Positions 31,638 to 40,522 of a DNA stretch of 59,834 bases are shown piece by piece; position 1 is the first letter of the stretch; every line of letters begins with the position of its first letter. The DNA lies in the NCBI GenBank assembly GCA_903837785.1, contig CAILVY010000326.1, forward strand, positions 1 to 59,834, written 5' to 3'. Source of the stretch: Candidatus Hydrogenedentota bacterium (GTDB lineage: Bacteria > Hydrogenedentota > Hydrogenedentia > Hydrogenedentales > CAILVY01). The notes under the pieces were generated by a model. That model saw only the letters and a list, made by a program, of their open reading frames with translations. It made no database searches and was not told where the DNA came from. A program made the position numbers and the translations under genes.

Positions 31638-31666
31638 TTGACATAGTTCAGGGATCGGGGTAGCCT
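31638..31666 (+). promoter_or_regulatory. Probable promoter of the leucine-rich-repeat-like gene
   Basis: A perfect TTGACA (31638-31643) is followed after 17 bp by TAGCCT (31661-31666). The -10 is weak. The leader would be about 55 nt before ATG 31730. Confidence 0.5.
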
Positions 31667-31729
31667 GAGATCGTACGTGCACGGAAGGTTGCGTACGTAC
31701 CGACCGCATGTATTCGAGGGAGACCGGCC

Positions 31730-33346
31730 ATGCGACCACTTCTGTACATGTTGTGTGTTCTGAGTTCGGCGTTTTTGTCCGGATTCGTGTTCGCCTCGCC
31801 GGCCCTCGGCGCAGACGCGGCGGCCGCGATGAAGATTGGCTTGTATCACAGTGCCGATAGAGACGGGAACGCCCGAATTGATCTGTCGGAGTTGCTTCGG
31901 GTTATTCAGTTCTTCAACTCGGCGGGACTGCATTGTGATGGAGGCGCCGAAGACGGCTTTGCGCCGGACGCGGGGGACTGCTCATGTGCGCCGTACGACA
32001 GCGATTACGCGCCCCAGGATTGGCGGATAGACTTGTCCGAATTGCTCCGCCTGATTCAGTTCTTCAGGACCGGCGCCTATCACTGTGAGGCCGGCACGGA
32101 AGACGGCTTTGGACCGGGGCCTGCTGAGGGCGAAGGGGAAGGCGAGGGTGAGGGTGAGGGTGAGGGCGAGGGCGAGGGCGAGGGCGAGATCGTGGATTTC
32201 CAGGGATCCTGTGTGGAGACGGCGGTGCGGGCGGCGTTGAACAAACCGGTTGGGGACATCAGCGCCGGTGAGATGGCGTCCATTAGTGAACTCAGCCTGG
32301 GCGCGGATTACAGTCCGGCCGTTGGCGAATGCGAGGCGTCGTCCCCCTTGACGGGAATCGCGTTCTGCACGTCGTTGCAGACACTCATCTGCCGCTTCCA
32401 CACGTCGCCGGCGCAGGACGCGGACATTAACGCACGGCTGAGTGAAATCGTCCAATTGTCCTCGCTGCGCACCCTGACTATCCGGTCTGGAGAGGAACTA
32501 GTCGGCGGTTGCGGCCTCGCTCGTTACGGCGCGATTGGGACTTCGGTGGATATTTCCCCGCTGGCATCCCTGCACAATCTGGAAACGCTGATGCTGTTTG
32601 TGAATGCGTCGTCGCTGGAGCCCCTGGAATCCCTCGATGGGTTGCGCGAATTGATCAGCCCTGCCGTGACGCCGGAGGAAGTGGCGAAGATTGCCGTGCT
32701 CCCGCACGTTGAGCGGCTTCAACTGCCGCACCTGACGTGGTCCGCGCCGGCGCAATTGGCGCCGCTCGCGAATATGTCCACGCTCCGGGCATTGACGATC
32801 CACGGGGTGTATCCCGCACTCTACCCGGGTCCCCTGCCAGGCTTTCCCCAAGTGCAGGCACTTGAGATTAACTGGGCGTACTATGCGACCCTCGAGTTCC
32901 TGGCGAGTTTCCCCGGACTTCGCGCTTTGACGCTGGGAAGTCTATGCCCAGACGCTTACCCGTTGGGCTATCCCTCCCCGGACTACTCCGCATTAAGCCG
33001 GCTCACCCAGCTCGAGCAGCTTGGCGCCTATGTGCCGCCCCTCATTGATCTGACGGCTGTCGCGGGCCTGAACGCCCTGGCCGAAGTCTCGATTATTGGC
33101 CCGGATGGTTGGGGGTGGGAAGCGAGCGGACAAGATCTTGCGCCACTGCTTTCCATGCTGATGGCCGCCCCCCGGCCGTTCACGCTGCGCCTGGACGGCT
33201 GCCGCGTGAGCGACGCCGCGTGCCTCGAACAAATCCCCGCGCTGTTTGCCGTGCCCAACGTTTCCGTCCAGATGGATTCTTCGGTCTGGTGCTGCGCCGA
33301 TCCCGGCCAGGCCGCCCGGCCCGAGTGCCTCTCCGGGACAAAATGA
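31730..33346 (+). CDS. Secreted leucine-rich-repeat-like protein with N-terminal dockerin-like module and Glu-Gly linker
   Basis: The 538-residue protein has a signal peptide (MRPLLYMLCVLSSAFLSGFV). Residues about 43-130 contain the paired EF-hand-like/Cys modules (DRDGNARIDLSELLRVIQFF and DSDYAPQDWRIDLSELLRLI). A Glu-Gly linker covers about 133-153. The C-terminal 370 residues are leucine-rich with repeated xLxxLxxL spacing (SLHNLETLMLF, FPGLRALTLG, LTQLEQLGAY), as in internalin-like surface repeats. No enzyme motif is visible. It is probably a surface or secreted binding protein. The dockerin-like pair is at the N-terminus, while in the metalloprotease it is C-terminal. Confidence 0.8.
   Translation: MRPLLYMLCVLSSAFLSGFVFASPALGADAAAAMKIGLYHSADRDGNARIDLSELLRVIQFFNSAGLHCDGGAEDGFAPDAGDCSCAPYDSDYAPQDWRIDLSELLRLIQFFRTGAYHCEAGTEDGFGPGPAEGEGEGEGEGEGEGEGEGEGEIVDFQGSCVETAVRAALNKPVGDISAGEMASISELSLGADYSPAVGECEASSPLTGIAFCTSLQTLICRFHTSPAQDADINARLSEIVQLSSLRTLTIRSGEELVGGCGLARYGAIGTSVDISPLASLHNLETLMLFVNASSLEPLESLDGLRELISPAVTPEEVAKIAVLPHVERLQLPHLTWSAPAQLAPLANMSTLRALTIHGVYPALYPGPLPGFPQVQALEINWAYYATLEFLASFPGLRALTLGSLCPDAYPLGYPSPDYSALSRLTQLEQLGAYVPPLIDLTAVAGLNALAEVSIIGPDGWGWEASGQDLAPLLSMLMAAPRPFTLRLDGCRVSDAACLEQIPALFAVPNVSVQMDSSVWCCADPGQAARPECLSGTK
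31856..32119 (+). other. Paired EF-hand-like/Cys module (N-terminal copy)
   Basis: The segment encodes DRDGNARIDLSELLRVIQFF, HCDGGAEDGF, DSDYAPQDWRIDLSELLR and HCEAGTEDGF in order. It matches the C-terminal module of the M4-type protease at 27236-27508 residue by residue in the cores. Confidence 0.8.
32126..32190 (+). repeat. Hexanucleotide repeat encoding a Glu-Gly linker
   Basis: About ten units of GAGGGC or GAGGGT type encode Glu-Gly between the dockerin-like module and the leucine-rich part. It is a shorter version of the linker at 25927-26082. Confidence 0.85.
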
Positions 33347-33427
33347 CGCGCAGGACATTTCTCCCGCACGGCCCGTTTCGGCCTGCCTCCGCAGAGCGCA
33401 GAATGGTTTTTCGGGTTTTGCGCATGC

Positions 33428-33433
33428 TATACT
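33428..33433 (+). promoter_or_regulatory. -10-like element upstream of transketolase
   Basis: TATACT lies 76 bp before ATG 33509; the -35 region is weak (GTTTTT). The leader would be about 68 nt. Confidence 0.35.
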
Positions 33434-33508
33434 CTGAATTCCATGCGCGCTGGACCCGTTGAGCGCGTCGTTACCTCCCATCCTGCACGCAACAGAAGGG
33501 TAAGAACC

Positions 33509-35401
33509 ATGACTTTTCCGATCGATGTCAGCCAGTACAAGCCGGTGGCCATTGACCCGTTCAAAGGCGCCATTACGCCGGAACAGAAGGCGCAGTTGCT
33601 CACGAACATCCAGGTGGTGCGGGACACCATCATCTTCTTCACCGCGGTGGCGGGGATTAAGGGGCTGGGCGGGCACACGGGCGGCGCCTACAGCATCGTG
33701 CCGGAAGTGTTGATCGCGGACAGCTTCATGAAGGGCTGCGGCAAGGTGTATCCCGTCTACTTCGATGAAGGCGGCCACCGCGTGGCGATTCAGTATGCGA
33801 TGGCGGCGTTCAACGGCGAAATGCCGTTCGAGAAGCTGCTGCAGTACCGGGCGGCGGGCGAAGGGCTGTACGGGCATCCGGAGATTGATCGCGAACTGGG
33901 CATCAAGTTTGCCTCGGGGCGGCTCGGGCACATGTGGCCCTTCGTGAACGGCGTGGCGCTGGCGCATCCCGACATGGCCGTGTTCATGTTCGGTTCGGAC
34001 GGGTCGCAGCAGGAAGGCGACGATGCGGAGGCTGCGCGCCTCGCGGTGGCGCAGAAGCTCAACGTGAAGATCGTCGTCGACGACAACAACGTCACGATCT
34101 CCGGCCATCCCTCGAATTATCTGCCGGGCTTCGATGTGGCGCGGACGCTGGCCGGGCACGGGATGGCGGTGGACACGGGCAGCGGCGAGGATTTCGACAC
34201 GCTCTTCGTGCGGATGGTCAAGGCCGTGCAGACGTCGGGGCCGGTCGCGGTGGTGAACAAGCGCCTCATGGCGCCGGGTGTGCCGGGCATCGAAGGCCAC
34301 CACTCGGGCCACGATGTGATCGCGAAACAGCCGGCGCTCGACTATCTCACGCAGCGCGGACTGACGGCGGCGGTGGACTATCTCAACAACATCCCGAAGT
34401 CCAAGAGCAGCGCCTCGTACAAGGGATCCTCGGCGGATTCGGCGAGCAACCGCACGGAATTCGGCACGATCGTCAACGGCATTCTCGATGAGATGTCCGA
34501 GGCGGACCGCAAGGCGAGCGTTATCGTGGTCGATTCCGATCTCGAGGGTTCGACCGGCCTCAAGGGCATCCGCACGGCGCATCCGGAAGTGTGCATCAAC
34601 GGCGGCGTCCAGGAGCGCGGCAATTTCTCGGCGGCGGCGGGCTTCGGCTTCGAGAAGGGCAAGCAGGGCATCTTCAGCACCTTCTCCGCCTTCCTTGAAA
34701 TGATCATCTCCGAGGCCACGATGGCCCGGTTGAACGAGGCCAACGCGATTTGCCATTTCTCGCACGCGGGCGTGGACGACATGGCGGACAACACGTGCCA
34801 CTACGGCATCAACATCTTCCTCGCGCACACGGGCCTGCCCGAAGGCGACAAGACCCGCCTCTACTTCGCCGCGGATGCGCTCCAGCTCAAGAGCCTCGTG
34901 CGCACTGTGTGGAAGGACGAAGGGCTTCGCTACATCTTCACCACGCGCAGCAAGGTCCCCTTCATCTGCGCGCCGGACGGATCGAAGTGCTTCGACGGCG
35001 ATTATCAATTCGTGCCGGGCAAGGACGAGGTCATCCGCGAAGGCAGCGCGGGCTACGTGGTCTCCTATGGCGACCTGCTGTACCGGGCGCTGGACGCGGT
35101 CGAGCGCGCGCGCGAAGCGGGCATTGACGTCGGCCTCATCAACAAGCCGACGCTGAACGTCATCGACGAGGAAATGATGGCGAAGCTGGCGAAGGCGCCG
35201 TTCGTCCTCGTGGTCGAAGGCCAGAACATCGTCAGCGGCCTGGGCGTGCGTTTCGGCACGTGGCTCATCGAACGCGGCTATGGCGCGAAATACGCGCGCA
35301 TGGGCGTCTCCAAGCCGGGCCAGGGCGGCCTCGCCGAGCATATCCCCTATCAGGGCATCGATCCCGACAGCATCCTGGCGAAGATCCAGTCGCTCGCGTA
35401 A
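33509..35401 (+). CDS. tkt: Transketolase
   Basis: The 630-residue protein has an N-terminal thiamine diphosphate domain with FGSDGSQQEGDDAEAAR and VVDDNNVTISGH, matching the TPP/Mg motif of transketolases. The pyrimidine-binding domain has INGGVQERGNFSAAAGFGF and FSHAGVDDMADNTCHYG, with the catalytic Glu in ERGN. A C-terminal domain follows. It would move two-carbon units between sugar phosphates in the pentose phosphate pathway. Length is slightly below the 660 typical of TktA. ATG 33509 has AAGGG upstream; the longer frame to 33443 does not fit. It converges on the tatD end of the infC operon across a shared hairpin. A related two-carbon transferase function is possible. Confidence 0.85.
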   Translation: MTFPIDVSQYKPVAIDPFKGAITPEQKAQLLTNIQVVRDTIIFFTAVAGIKGLGGHTGGAYSIVPEVLIADSFMKGCGKVYPVYFDEGGHRVAIQYAMAAFNGEMPFEKLLQYRAAGEGLYGHPEIDRELGIKFASGRLGHMWPFVNGVALAHPDMAVFMFGSDGSQQEGDDAEAARLAVAQKLNVKIVVDDNNVTISGHPSNYLPGFDVARTLAGHGMAVDTGSGEDFDTLFVRMVKAVQTSGPVAVVNKRLMAPGVPGIEGHHSGHDVIAKQPALDYLTQRGLTAAVDYLNNIPKSKSSASYKGSSADSASNRTEFGTIVNGILDEMSEADRKASVIVVDSDLEGSTGLKGIRTAHPEVCINGGVQERGNFSAAAGFGFEKGKQGIFSTFSAFLEMIISEATMARLNEANAICHFSHAGVDDMADNTCHYGINIFLAHTGLPEGDKTRLYFAADALQLKSLVRTVWKDEGLRYIFTTRSKVPFICAPDGSKCFDGDYQFVPGKDEVIREGSAGYVVSYGDLLYRALDAVERAREAGIDVGLINKPTLNVIDEEMMAKLAKAPFVLVVEGQNIVSGLGVRFGTWLIERGYGAKYARMGVSKPGQGGLAEHIPYQGIDPDSILAKIQSLA

Positions 35402-35422
35402 GCGCGATCAAATCGGAGTTAA

Positions 35423-35458
35423 CGTGGGGAAAACTTCTTGAAAGAAGTTTTCCCCACG
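35423..35458. terminator. Bidirectional hairpin between convergent tkt and tatD
   Basis: CGTGGGGAAAACTTCTT, a GA centre and its exact reverse complement form 17-bp arms. It sits between two convergent genes and could stop both transcripts. There is no long T-tract after the stem, so the mechanism is inferred from position and symmetry. Confidence 0.7.
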
Positions 35459-35464
35459 CCCTTT

Positions 35465-36238
35465 TCAAGAACCGTTCGGGGAAAGCCGAAAGGCGTGTTG
35501 GGCGTTAAGGGCGAGTTGTTGGGTCATTTCGTCCCGCGGCACGTTCTTGATTGCGGCGAGCGCCTCGGCAGTGTAACGGACGAAGTGTGGTTCGCAACGC
35601 TGCCCGCGCACGGCCTGCGGCGCGAGATAGGGCGCATCGGTTTCCACGAGCAGGCGATCGAGGGGGACGATGCGGGCGGCATCGCGCAGGGGCTGTGCCT
35701 TGGGGAACGTGAGGTTGCCCGCGAAGGAAACGTAGAGGCCGAGTTCCACGCAACGCGCCGCGAAGGCCGCGTCGCTGCCGAAACAGTGCATGACACAGGA
35801 GGGCAGGCGGCCCAGGAACGGCTTCAGAATGGCGAGGGTGTCGTCGTCGGCCGCGCGGTTGTGGATGACGGCGGGCAGGCCGAGTTCGCAGGCCAGTTCG
35901 AGCTGCCGGGCAAACGCGGGCTGCTGCGCGGCCCGGGGCGAGAACTCGTTGAAGTAATCGAGGCCAATCTCGCCGTATGCCTTGACAGACGGGCTCCGGG
36001 CAAGCGTGCGCAATTCCTCGAGGGCGGCATCGTCGACGTCGACGGCGTGATAGGGATGCATTCCCACTGAAGCGTAGACGCGTTCGCGCGCCATGACCAC
36101 CGCCGTCCGGCTGTTCGGCAGGTCGTCGCCGATCACGACAATCCAATCGAGGTGATCGAGGGCGCGTGCGATGACTTCCTCGCGGTCCTCGTCAAAGCGG
36201 CGATCCTGCAGATGACAATGCGGATCGGCGAGCCGCAT
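35465..36238 (-). CDS. tatD: TatD family metal-dependent hydrolase
   Basis: The 257-residue TIM-barrel protein shows the TatD metal-ligand pattern: DPHCHL at the N-terminus, VKAYGEIGLDYF with the Glu, GLPAVIHNRAADDD and CVMHCFGSD for the His ligands, and LLVETDAPYLAP with the Asp. TatD proteins are 3'-5' DNA/RNA exonucleases or related phosphoesterases. The ATG overlaps the TGA of the ricT-like gene as TGATG, so it is the last gene of the infC operon. A TTG three bases upstream is in frame but less likely. Confidence 0.9.
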   Translation of the reverse strand: MRLADPHCHLQDRRFDEDREEVIARALDHLDWIVVIGDDLPNSRTAVVMARERVYASVGMHPYHAVDVDDAALEELRTLARSPSVKAYGEIGLDYFNEFSPRAAQQPAFARQLELACELGLPAVIHNRAADDDTLAILKPFLGRLPSCVMHCFGSDAAFAARCVELGLYVSFAGNLTFPKAQPLRDAARIVPLDRLLVETDAPYLAPQAVRGQRCEPHFVRYTAEALAAIKNVPRDEMTQQLALNAQHAFRLSPNGS

Positions 36239-37113
36239 CAAGACGCGGCTTCCGGTTTCGCGCCTCCGCCGCCGTTCTTCTTCTTCCGTCTCCGGCGCCG
36301 TTTGCGCGGCGGGCGATTTGGATCCTGGGCGTCCGCGCTGCGCTCGGTTCCTTCCGCCTCGTCGTCCGCGTCCTCGCCTGCCGCCGCGCCAACGAGCGCC
36401 TCTTCGTCCTCCGGTTCTGCGGAGACGGGCTTGGGCGGCGGCGCGGGCTTCGTTTTCTTGCTGCCGCGGTTGCCCTCGTAGTGCTCATATTCGTAATTGA
36501 GGCAGCAGAGCAGGCGTCCGCACTGGCCGCTGATCTTCGTGGGATTCAGCGAGAGATTCTGACGTTTGGCCATGCGCATTGATATGGGCTTGAATTCGTT
36601 CAGCCAGGTGGCGCAGCAGAGCATGCGCCCGCACGAGCCGAGCCCGCCCACGAGCTTCGCCTCGTCCCGCACCTGGATATGGCGCAATTCGATGCGGGTG
36701 CGGAGGTCGTGCGCGAGGTCGCGCACGAGTTCGCGAAAATCCACCCGCTCCTCGGCGGTGAAATAAAAGATCACCTTGCGCAGGTCGAATGTGTACTCGA
36801 CATCGACGAGCTTCATCGGGAGGTTGCGTTTCCGGATCTTCTCGAAGCAGACCTGATGGGCCTTCCTCTCCTGCTGTGTCAGCGTGTCGACGGTCTTGAA
36901 ATCGTTCGGATTCGCCCGGCGGATGAGCCGCATCGGGTAATGGTTTTCCATGTCCGGCGGACAGGGCTCCGGCGGCAGGACGCAGGTCCCCCATTCCGGC
37001 CCGTGGTCGCTCTGCACGATGCAGGATTCGTCCCGGCCGATGAGGAGGCTGTCGCCGCAAAGAAAAGTAAACACCCGGCGCGGCTTGCGCAACCGGACTT
37101 TCAGCGTCTGCAT
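36238..37113 (-). CDS. PSP1-domain (RicT/YaaT-like) regulatory protein
   Basis: The 291-residue protein has the PSP1/RicT core: LVDVEYTFDLRKVIFYFTAE, ERVDFRELVRDLA, GGLGSCGRMLCCATWL and SGQCGRLLCCLNYEYE, with the two conserved Cys-rich motifs. The last 60 residues are a Lys/Arg-rich low-complexity tail. In Bacillus subtilis RicT acts with RicA and RicF in RNase Y-dependent mRNA maturation and binds Fe-S; the equivalent function here is inference. The gene lies directly after holB, as in the tmk-holB-yaaT cluster of Firmicutes. Confidence 0.88.
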   Translation of the reverse strand: MQTLKVRLRKPRRVFTFLCGDSLLIGRDESCIVQSDHGPEWGTCVLPPEPCPPDMENHYPMRLIRRANPNDFKTVDTLTQQERKAHQVCFEKIRKRNLPMKLVDVEYTFDLRKVIFYFTAEERVDFRELVRDLAHDLRTRIELRHIQVRDEAKLVGGLGSCGRMLCCATWLNEFKPISMRMAKRQNLSLNPTKISGQCGRLLCCLNYEYEHYEGNRGSKKTKPAPPPKPVSAEPEDEEALVGAAAGEDADDEAEGTERSADAQDPNRPPRKRRRRRKKKNGGGGAKPEAAS

Positions 37114-37136
37114 AGGTTACGTCACTCCATCCATCA

Positions 37137-38222
37137 TCACGGCGCCAGCGCAAAGAACAGGTCGCGGAACACGCGATCCATGTTCAGATTGCGCTCGACA
37201 TAGAGCCATGCCTTTTCGACGGCGCCCAGTTTTGCTTCGAGCCCGTCGCCCGGGGCTTTTCCCAGGCGATCGGCATGATCCCGGTTCAGCACCTGGCGGG
37301 CATCGCCCGTAGCGCGATACACCAGTATGTCGCGGTACCACGTCTTTAGCAAGTAGAGGTATTCCATGATGTCCCGCCGCACCAGCGACTCCGCCAGGGC
37401 CAACTGCTCCTTCTTCTGTTCGGCGGCGTCTTCGGCGGACGCATCCGGCGCATCATCATTCTCGAGTTCGGCCTTCAGGGCCGCCTTGATCACTTCACCC
37501 TGCGCCCGCAAGTGCGCCACGAATTCCTCGCTGAGCGCCAGGGGGTCTTCGCCCTCTCCCAGCCGCCGGGTCACATCGAGGACCACGTCGCGCTTCTCGG
37601 TTTCCACCAGGTCCAGGGCGCGGGACATCTGGCCTTGCGAAATCGCGGCGATGGCCTCCGCCGTGGGCCGGGGCAGATCATGGCCCTGCAGCAGCAGATC
37701 CACGACGGTCTTGGGCCGGAGCGCGCCAAAGCGCACCTGCTGGCAGCGCGACCGAATCGTGGGCAGCAGCACGCGGGGGAATTCCGTCACGAGAATGAAG
37801 ACCGTGTTGCTGGGCGGCTCTTCGAGCGTCTTCAGAAAATGATTCTGCGCGGGCAGGTTCATGCGGTCCGCATCGAGGACGAGCACGACGCGCCACTTGC
37901 CTTCAAACGGCCGGTAGGAGGCCAGTTCGTTGACGAAGTCGACCACATCCTTGCTTATGATCCGGGTCTTGCCCGCGGGCACAATCACCTTCACGTCGGC
38001 ATGGTTGCCGCTCACAACCTTGCGGCAGGAGAGGCACGCGTCGCAGGCATCGCCCGTTTCCGAGGCGCAGTTCAGCGCCTTTGCCAGTTCCAGGGCGGCC
38101 AGGCGCTTGCCCACGCCGCTCGGCCCCCAGAACAGGAGCCCGTTCGGGACGCGCCCGCGCTGGATCACGTTTCGCAGCAGCCGGACGGCCACTTCCTGAT
38201 CCCGCAGGTTTCCGAAACTCAT
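37137..38222 (-). CDS. holB: DNA polymerase III delta' subunit
   Basis: The 361-residue AAA+ clamp-loader protein has Walker A WGPSGVGKRLAALELAKAL, a four-Cys zinc module (CASETGDACDACLSC), a Walker B-like VLVLDADRMN and sensor residues IRSRCQQVRF. Together with holA and dnaX products it loads the beta clamp onto DNA. It sits between tmk and the PSP1 gene, as in other bacteria. It is 88 bp from tmk, the largest gap in the operon's 3' half. Confidence 0.9.
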   Translation of the reverse strand: MSFGNLRDQEVAVRLLRNVIQRGRVPNGLLFWGPSGVGKRLAALELAKALNCASETGDACDACLSCRKVVSGNHADVKVIVPAGKTRIISKDVVDFVNELASYRPFEGKWRVVLVLDADRMNLPAQNHFLKTLEEPPSNTVFILVTEFPRVLLPTIRSRCQQVRFGALRPKTVVDLLLQGHDLPRPTAEAIAAISQGQMSRALDLVETEKRDVVLDVTRRLGEGEDPLALSEEFVAHLRAQGEVIKAALKAELENDDAPDASAEDAAEQKKEQLALAESLVRRDIMEYLYLLKTWYRDILVYRATGDARQVLNRDHADRLGKAPGDGLEAKLGAVEKAWLYVERNLNMDRVFRDLFFALAP

Positions 38223-38310
38223 GGATCCTAACCTCGTCCTTGATGCGTGCGACTGGCGGCCGGGCGCAAAGGCGCGCCGGCATTCACTTCGTTGACAAAC
38301 ATATCATTCT

Positions 38311-38940
38311 TCATGCGCGGGCCGTCAACAGCCCGGCAAGGAGCGCGCGTATGGCCGCGGCGATTTCATCGATGGACTGTGTTCCGTCAATGATGCGCAC
38401 GCGCTCGGGATTCCGGGCGGCCAGTTCGAGAAAACCCTGCCGCACGCGTTCGTGGAACGCAACGTCCTGCTGCTCCATGCGATCGGCGCGGCCCCTGGCG
38501 CGCGCCCGCGCGAGGCCCGCCTCCACCGGAAGATCGATAACAATAGTGAGGTCCGGCCAGACGTCCCCCGTCGCGATGCGGTGCAGATGCTCCAGTTCCT
38601 CGCGGGGCAGGCCGCGGCCCGCGCCCTGATAGGCGGTGGTCGAGTCGGCGAAGCGGTCGCACAGAACCGTCGTGCCCGATTCCAGGGCGGGCCGGATGCG
38701 CTCGTCGACATGCTGCGCCCGGGCCGCTTCGTACAGGAGGAGTTCGGCCGCCGGGCTCAGGGCGTCGTGCGCGGGATCCAGCAACAATTCGCGGATGGCT
38801 TCAGCGATGGGGGTGCCGCCGGGTTCGCGGGTCATCAGCACCGTGTGCCCCTGCGCTTCGAGATGCTGGCGCAGGCGTTCGATCTGGGTGGTCTTGCCGC
38901 AACCCTCGACACCCTCGAATGTGATGAACAGGCCCCTCAT
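38311..38940 (-). CDS. tmk: Thymidylate kinase
   Basis: The 209-residue kinase begins with the P-loop FEGVEGCGKTTQIERL and contains the DRF motif (VLCDRFADSTTAYQGAGRGL) and the lid region RARGRADRMEQQDVAFHERV. It phosphorylates dTMP to dTDP. Its ATG overlaps the tyrA stop by 4 nt (ATGA). The DRF and TREPGG motifs are intact, so the enzyme looks functional. Confidence 0.95.
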   Translation of the reverse strand: MRGLFITFEGVEGCGKTTQIERLRQHLEAQGHTVLMTREPGGTPIAEAIRELLLDPAHDALSPAAELLLYEAARAQHVDERIRPALESGTTVLCDRFADSTTAYQGAGRGLPREELEHLHRIATGDVWPDLTIVIDLPVEAGLARARARGRADRMEQQDVAFHERVRQGFLELAARNPERVRIIDGTQSIDEIAAAIRALLAGLLTARA

Positions 38941-39794
38941 TCGTCCACCGTCGCGCGCCGCGCGCGGTTGGCTTCGCTGAAAAGCGCATCCAGGGCGCCC
39001 GCGTCGCCCTCTTCGATGGCGCGGGCAAACGCAGCCAGGTATTCCTGGAACTCGCGAATCCCGTCGAGCATCGCATTGCGGTTCGTCAGGCAGATGTCAC
39101 GCCAGACTTCGGGCCGGCTGGCGGCGATGCGCGTCATGTCGCGGTAGCCCTGTCCGATCATCCGCCGCACGTCGCCGTGCCGCGCGGCCAGTGTGGCGAT
39201 GCCCGCGGCGAGAACATGGGGGATGTGGCTCGTGCGCGCGAGCAGGGCATCATGCCGGGCGGGATCAATCTCGAACACTGTCGCGCCGACGGCCGTCCAC
39301 AGGGCCGCCACGCGCTGCCGTGCTTCCTCGTCCAATCCGGCGCCCGACTCGACGAGGCAAACGGAGTTCTCGTAGAGGTCGGCCCGCCCGTGCTCCGGCC
39401 CGAATTTCTCGGAACCCGCCATGGGGTGGCTCCCGACGAAACGCCGGGGGGACGGCCAGGTGCGTGCGGCGTGGCCGCACACGGCCTGCTTCGTGCTGGC
39501 CACGTCGGTAACCACGGCCTGCGCGCTGCACACAGGCCGGACTTCGTCCAATTGCCTTTCCACGAGGGCGGCCGGGGTGCAGATCACGATCAGGTCCGCG
39601 CCCTCCGCCGCCGCGCGTGCATCCATCGAGACGGAATCCACGGCGCCGACGCGCAATGCGGCATCAAGGGATGCGGGCCGGCGACCAACGCCCACAATGT
39701 AATCCGCGAGGCCGCGCGCCTTCAGCGCCAACCCAAGCGAGGCCCCCAACAGCCCGGCGCCTATGATCGTCACGCGCTCAAAATGCGGTTCCAT
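38937..39794 (-). CDS. tyrA: Prephenate/arogenate dehydrogenase
   Basis: The 285-residue protein has the NAD(P)-binding motif VTIIGAGLLGASLGLALKA at its start, ADLIVICTPAALVE, DVASTKQAV and SHPMAGSEKFG with the catalytic His. It oxidises prephenate or arogenate in tyrosine synthesis. A GTG at 39800 overlaps the hisA stop; ATG 39794 has a GGGG at better spacing, so I prefer it. There is no fused chorismate mutase or ACT domain, so feedback control would need another route. Confidence 0.9.
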   Translation of the reverse strand: MEPHFERVTIIGAGLLGASLGLALKARGLADYIVGVGRRPASLDAALRVGAVDSVSMDARAAAEGADLIVICTPAALVERQLDEVRPVCSAQAVVTDVASTKQAVCGHAARTWPSPRRFVGSHPMAGSEKFGPEHGRADLYENSVCLVESGAGLDEEARQRVAALWTAVGATVFEIDPARHDALLARTSHIPHVLAAGIATLAARHGDVRRMIGQGYRDMTRIAASRPEVWRDICLTNRNAMLDGIREFQEYLAAFARAIEEGDAGALDALFSEANRARRATVDE

Positions 39795-39796
39795 GT

Positions 39797-40522
39797 TCAC
39801 CCCCGCAGGGCCGCTTGTGCTTCCTGGACGGAAAACGCCCGCTCATATAGTGCGCGGCCAATGATGATTTCGTCAACGCCGTCCGGTTCCAGGGTCCGTG
39901 CCGCGCGAATATCCTCGAGCGCCGATATGCCGCCCGAGAGCGTCACGGGAATGCCCACGGCCCGGGCCACGCCGCGCGTGGCTTCCAGGTTCGGGCCGCG
40001 CATCATGCCGTCGCGGGCAATGTCGGTGTAGATGATGCGGGCCGCGCCGGCGGCTTCCACGGATTGCGCGAATTCCTCGGCGTCCGTGGCCGTGCTTTCC
40101 AGCCAGCCGCTCAGCGAGACCTTGCCGTCCCGGGCATCGATGCCCACGGCAATCTGGCCCGGCCATTCGCGGCACGCGGCCTGGAGAAAATCCGGGTCGC
40201 GATGGGCCGCGGTGCCCAGGATCACGCGCGCCGCGCCGGCCCGAAGAATCGTCCGGACGCTGTCCAACGTGCGAATGCCGCCGCCCACTTCAAAAGGAAT
40301 CCGGGCGGCGGCAAGTGCGTGCAATTGCGGCTCGATACAACAGTAGCCGGCTTTCGCCCCGTCGAGATCGACAATGTGAATCAGGCCTTCGCCCAGTGCC
40401 TCGTGCCACTGCCGCGCTTGCGCGACCGGGTCCTCCGAGAAAACGGTTTCCTGGCCGTAGTCGCCCTGGACCAGCCGGACGCACCGGCCGCCACGGATGT
40501 CGACCGCGGGGACAATCCGCAT
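39797..40522 (-). CDS. hisA: ProFAR isomerase (HisA)
   Basis: The 241-residue beta/alpha barrel begins [20 protein letters not shown] and has FEVGGGIRTLD, YTDIARDGMM with the catalytic Asp, and VTLSGGISALEDI at the phosphate-binding ends. It isomerises N'-ProFAR to PRFAR in histidine synthesis. No other his gene is in the window. Its start overlaps the rplT stop as TGATG. Confidence 0.93.
   Translation of the reverse strand: MRIVPAVDIRGGRCVRLVQGDYGQETVFSEDPVAQARQWHEALGEGLIHIVDLDGAKAGYCCIEPQLHALAAARIPFEVGGGIRTLDSVRTILRAGAARVILGTAAHRDPDFLQAACREWPGQIAVGIDARDGKVSLSGWLESTATDAEEFAQSVEAAGAARIIYTDIARDGMMRGPNLEATRGVARAVGIPVTLSGGISALEDIRAARTLEPDGVDEIIIGRALYERAFSVQEAQAALRG

Noticed and set aside
32993-35341. 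A 782-codon minus-strand open frame opposite transketolase
   Set aside because: Transketolase has full motifs on the plus strand, and this frame has none.
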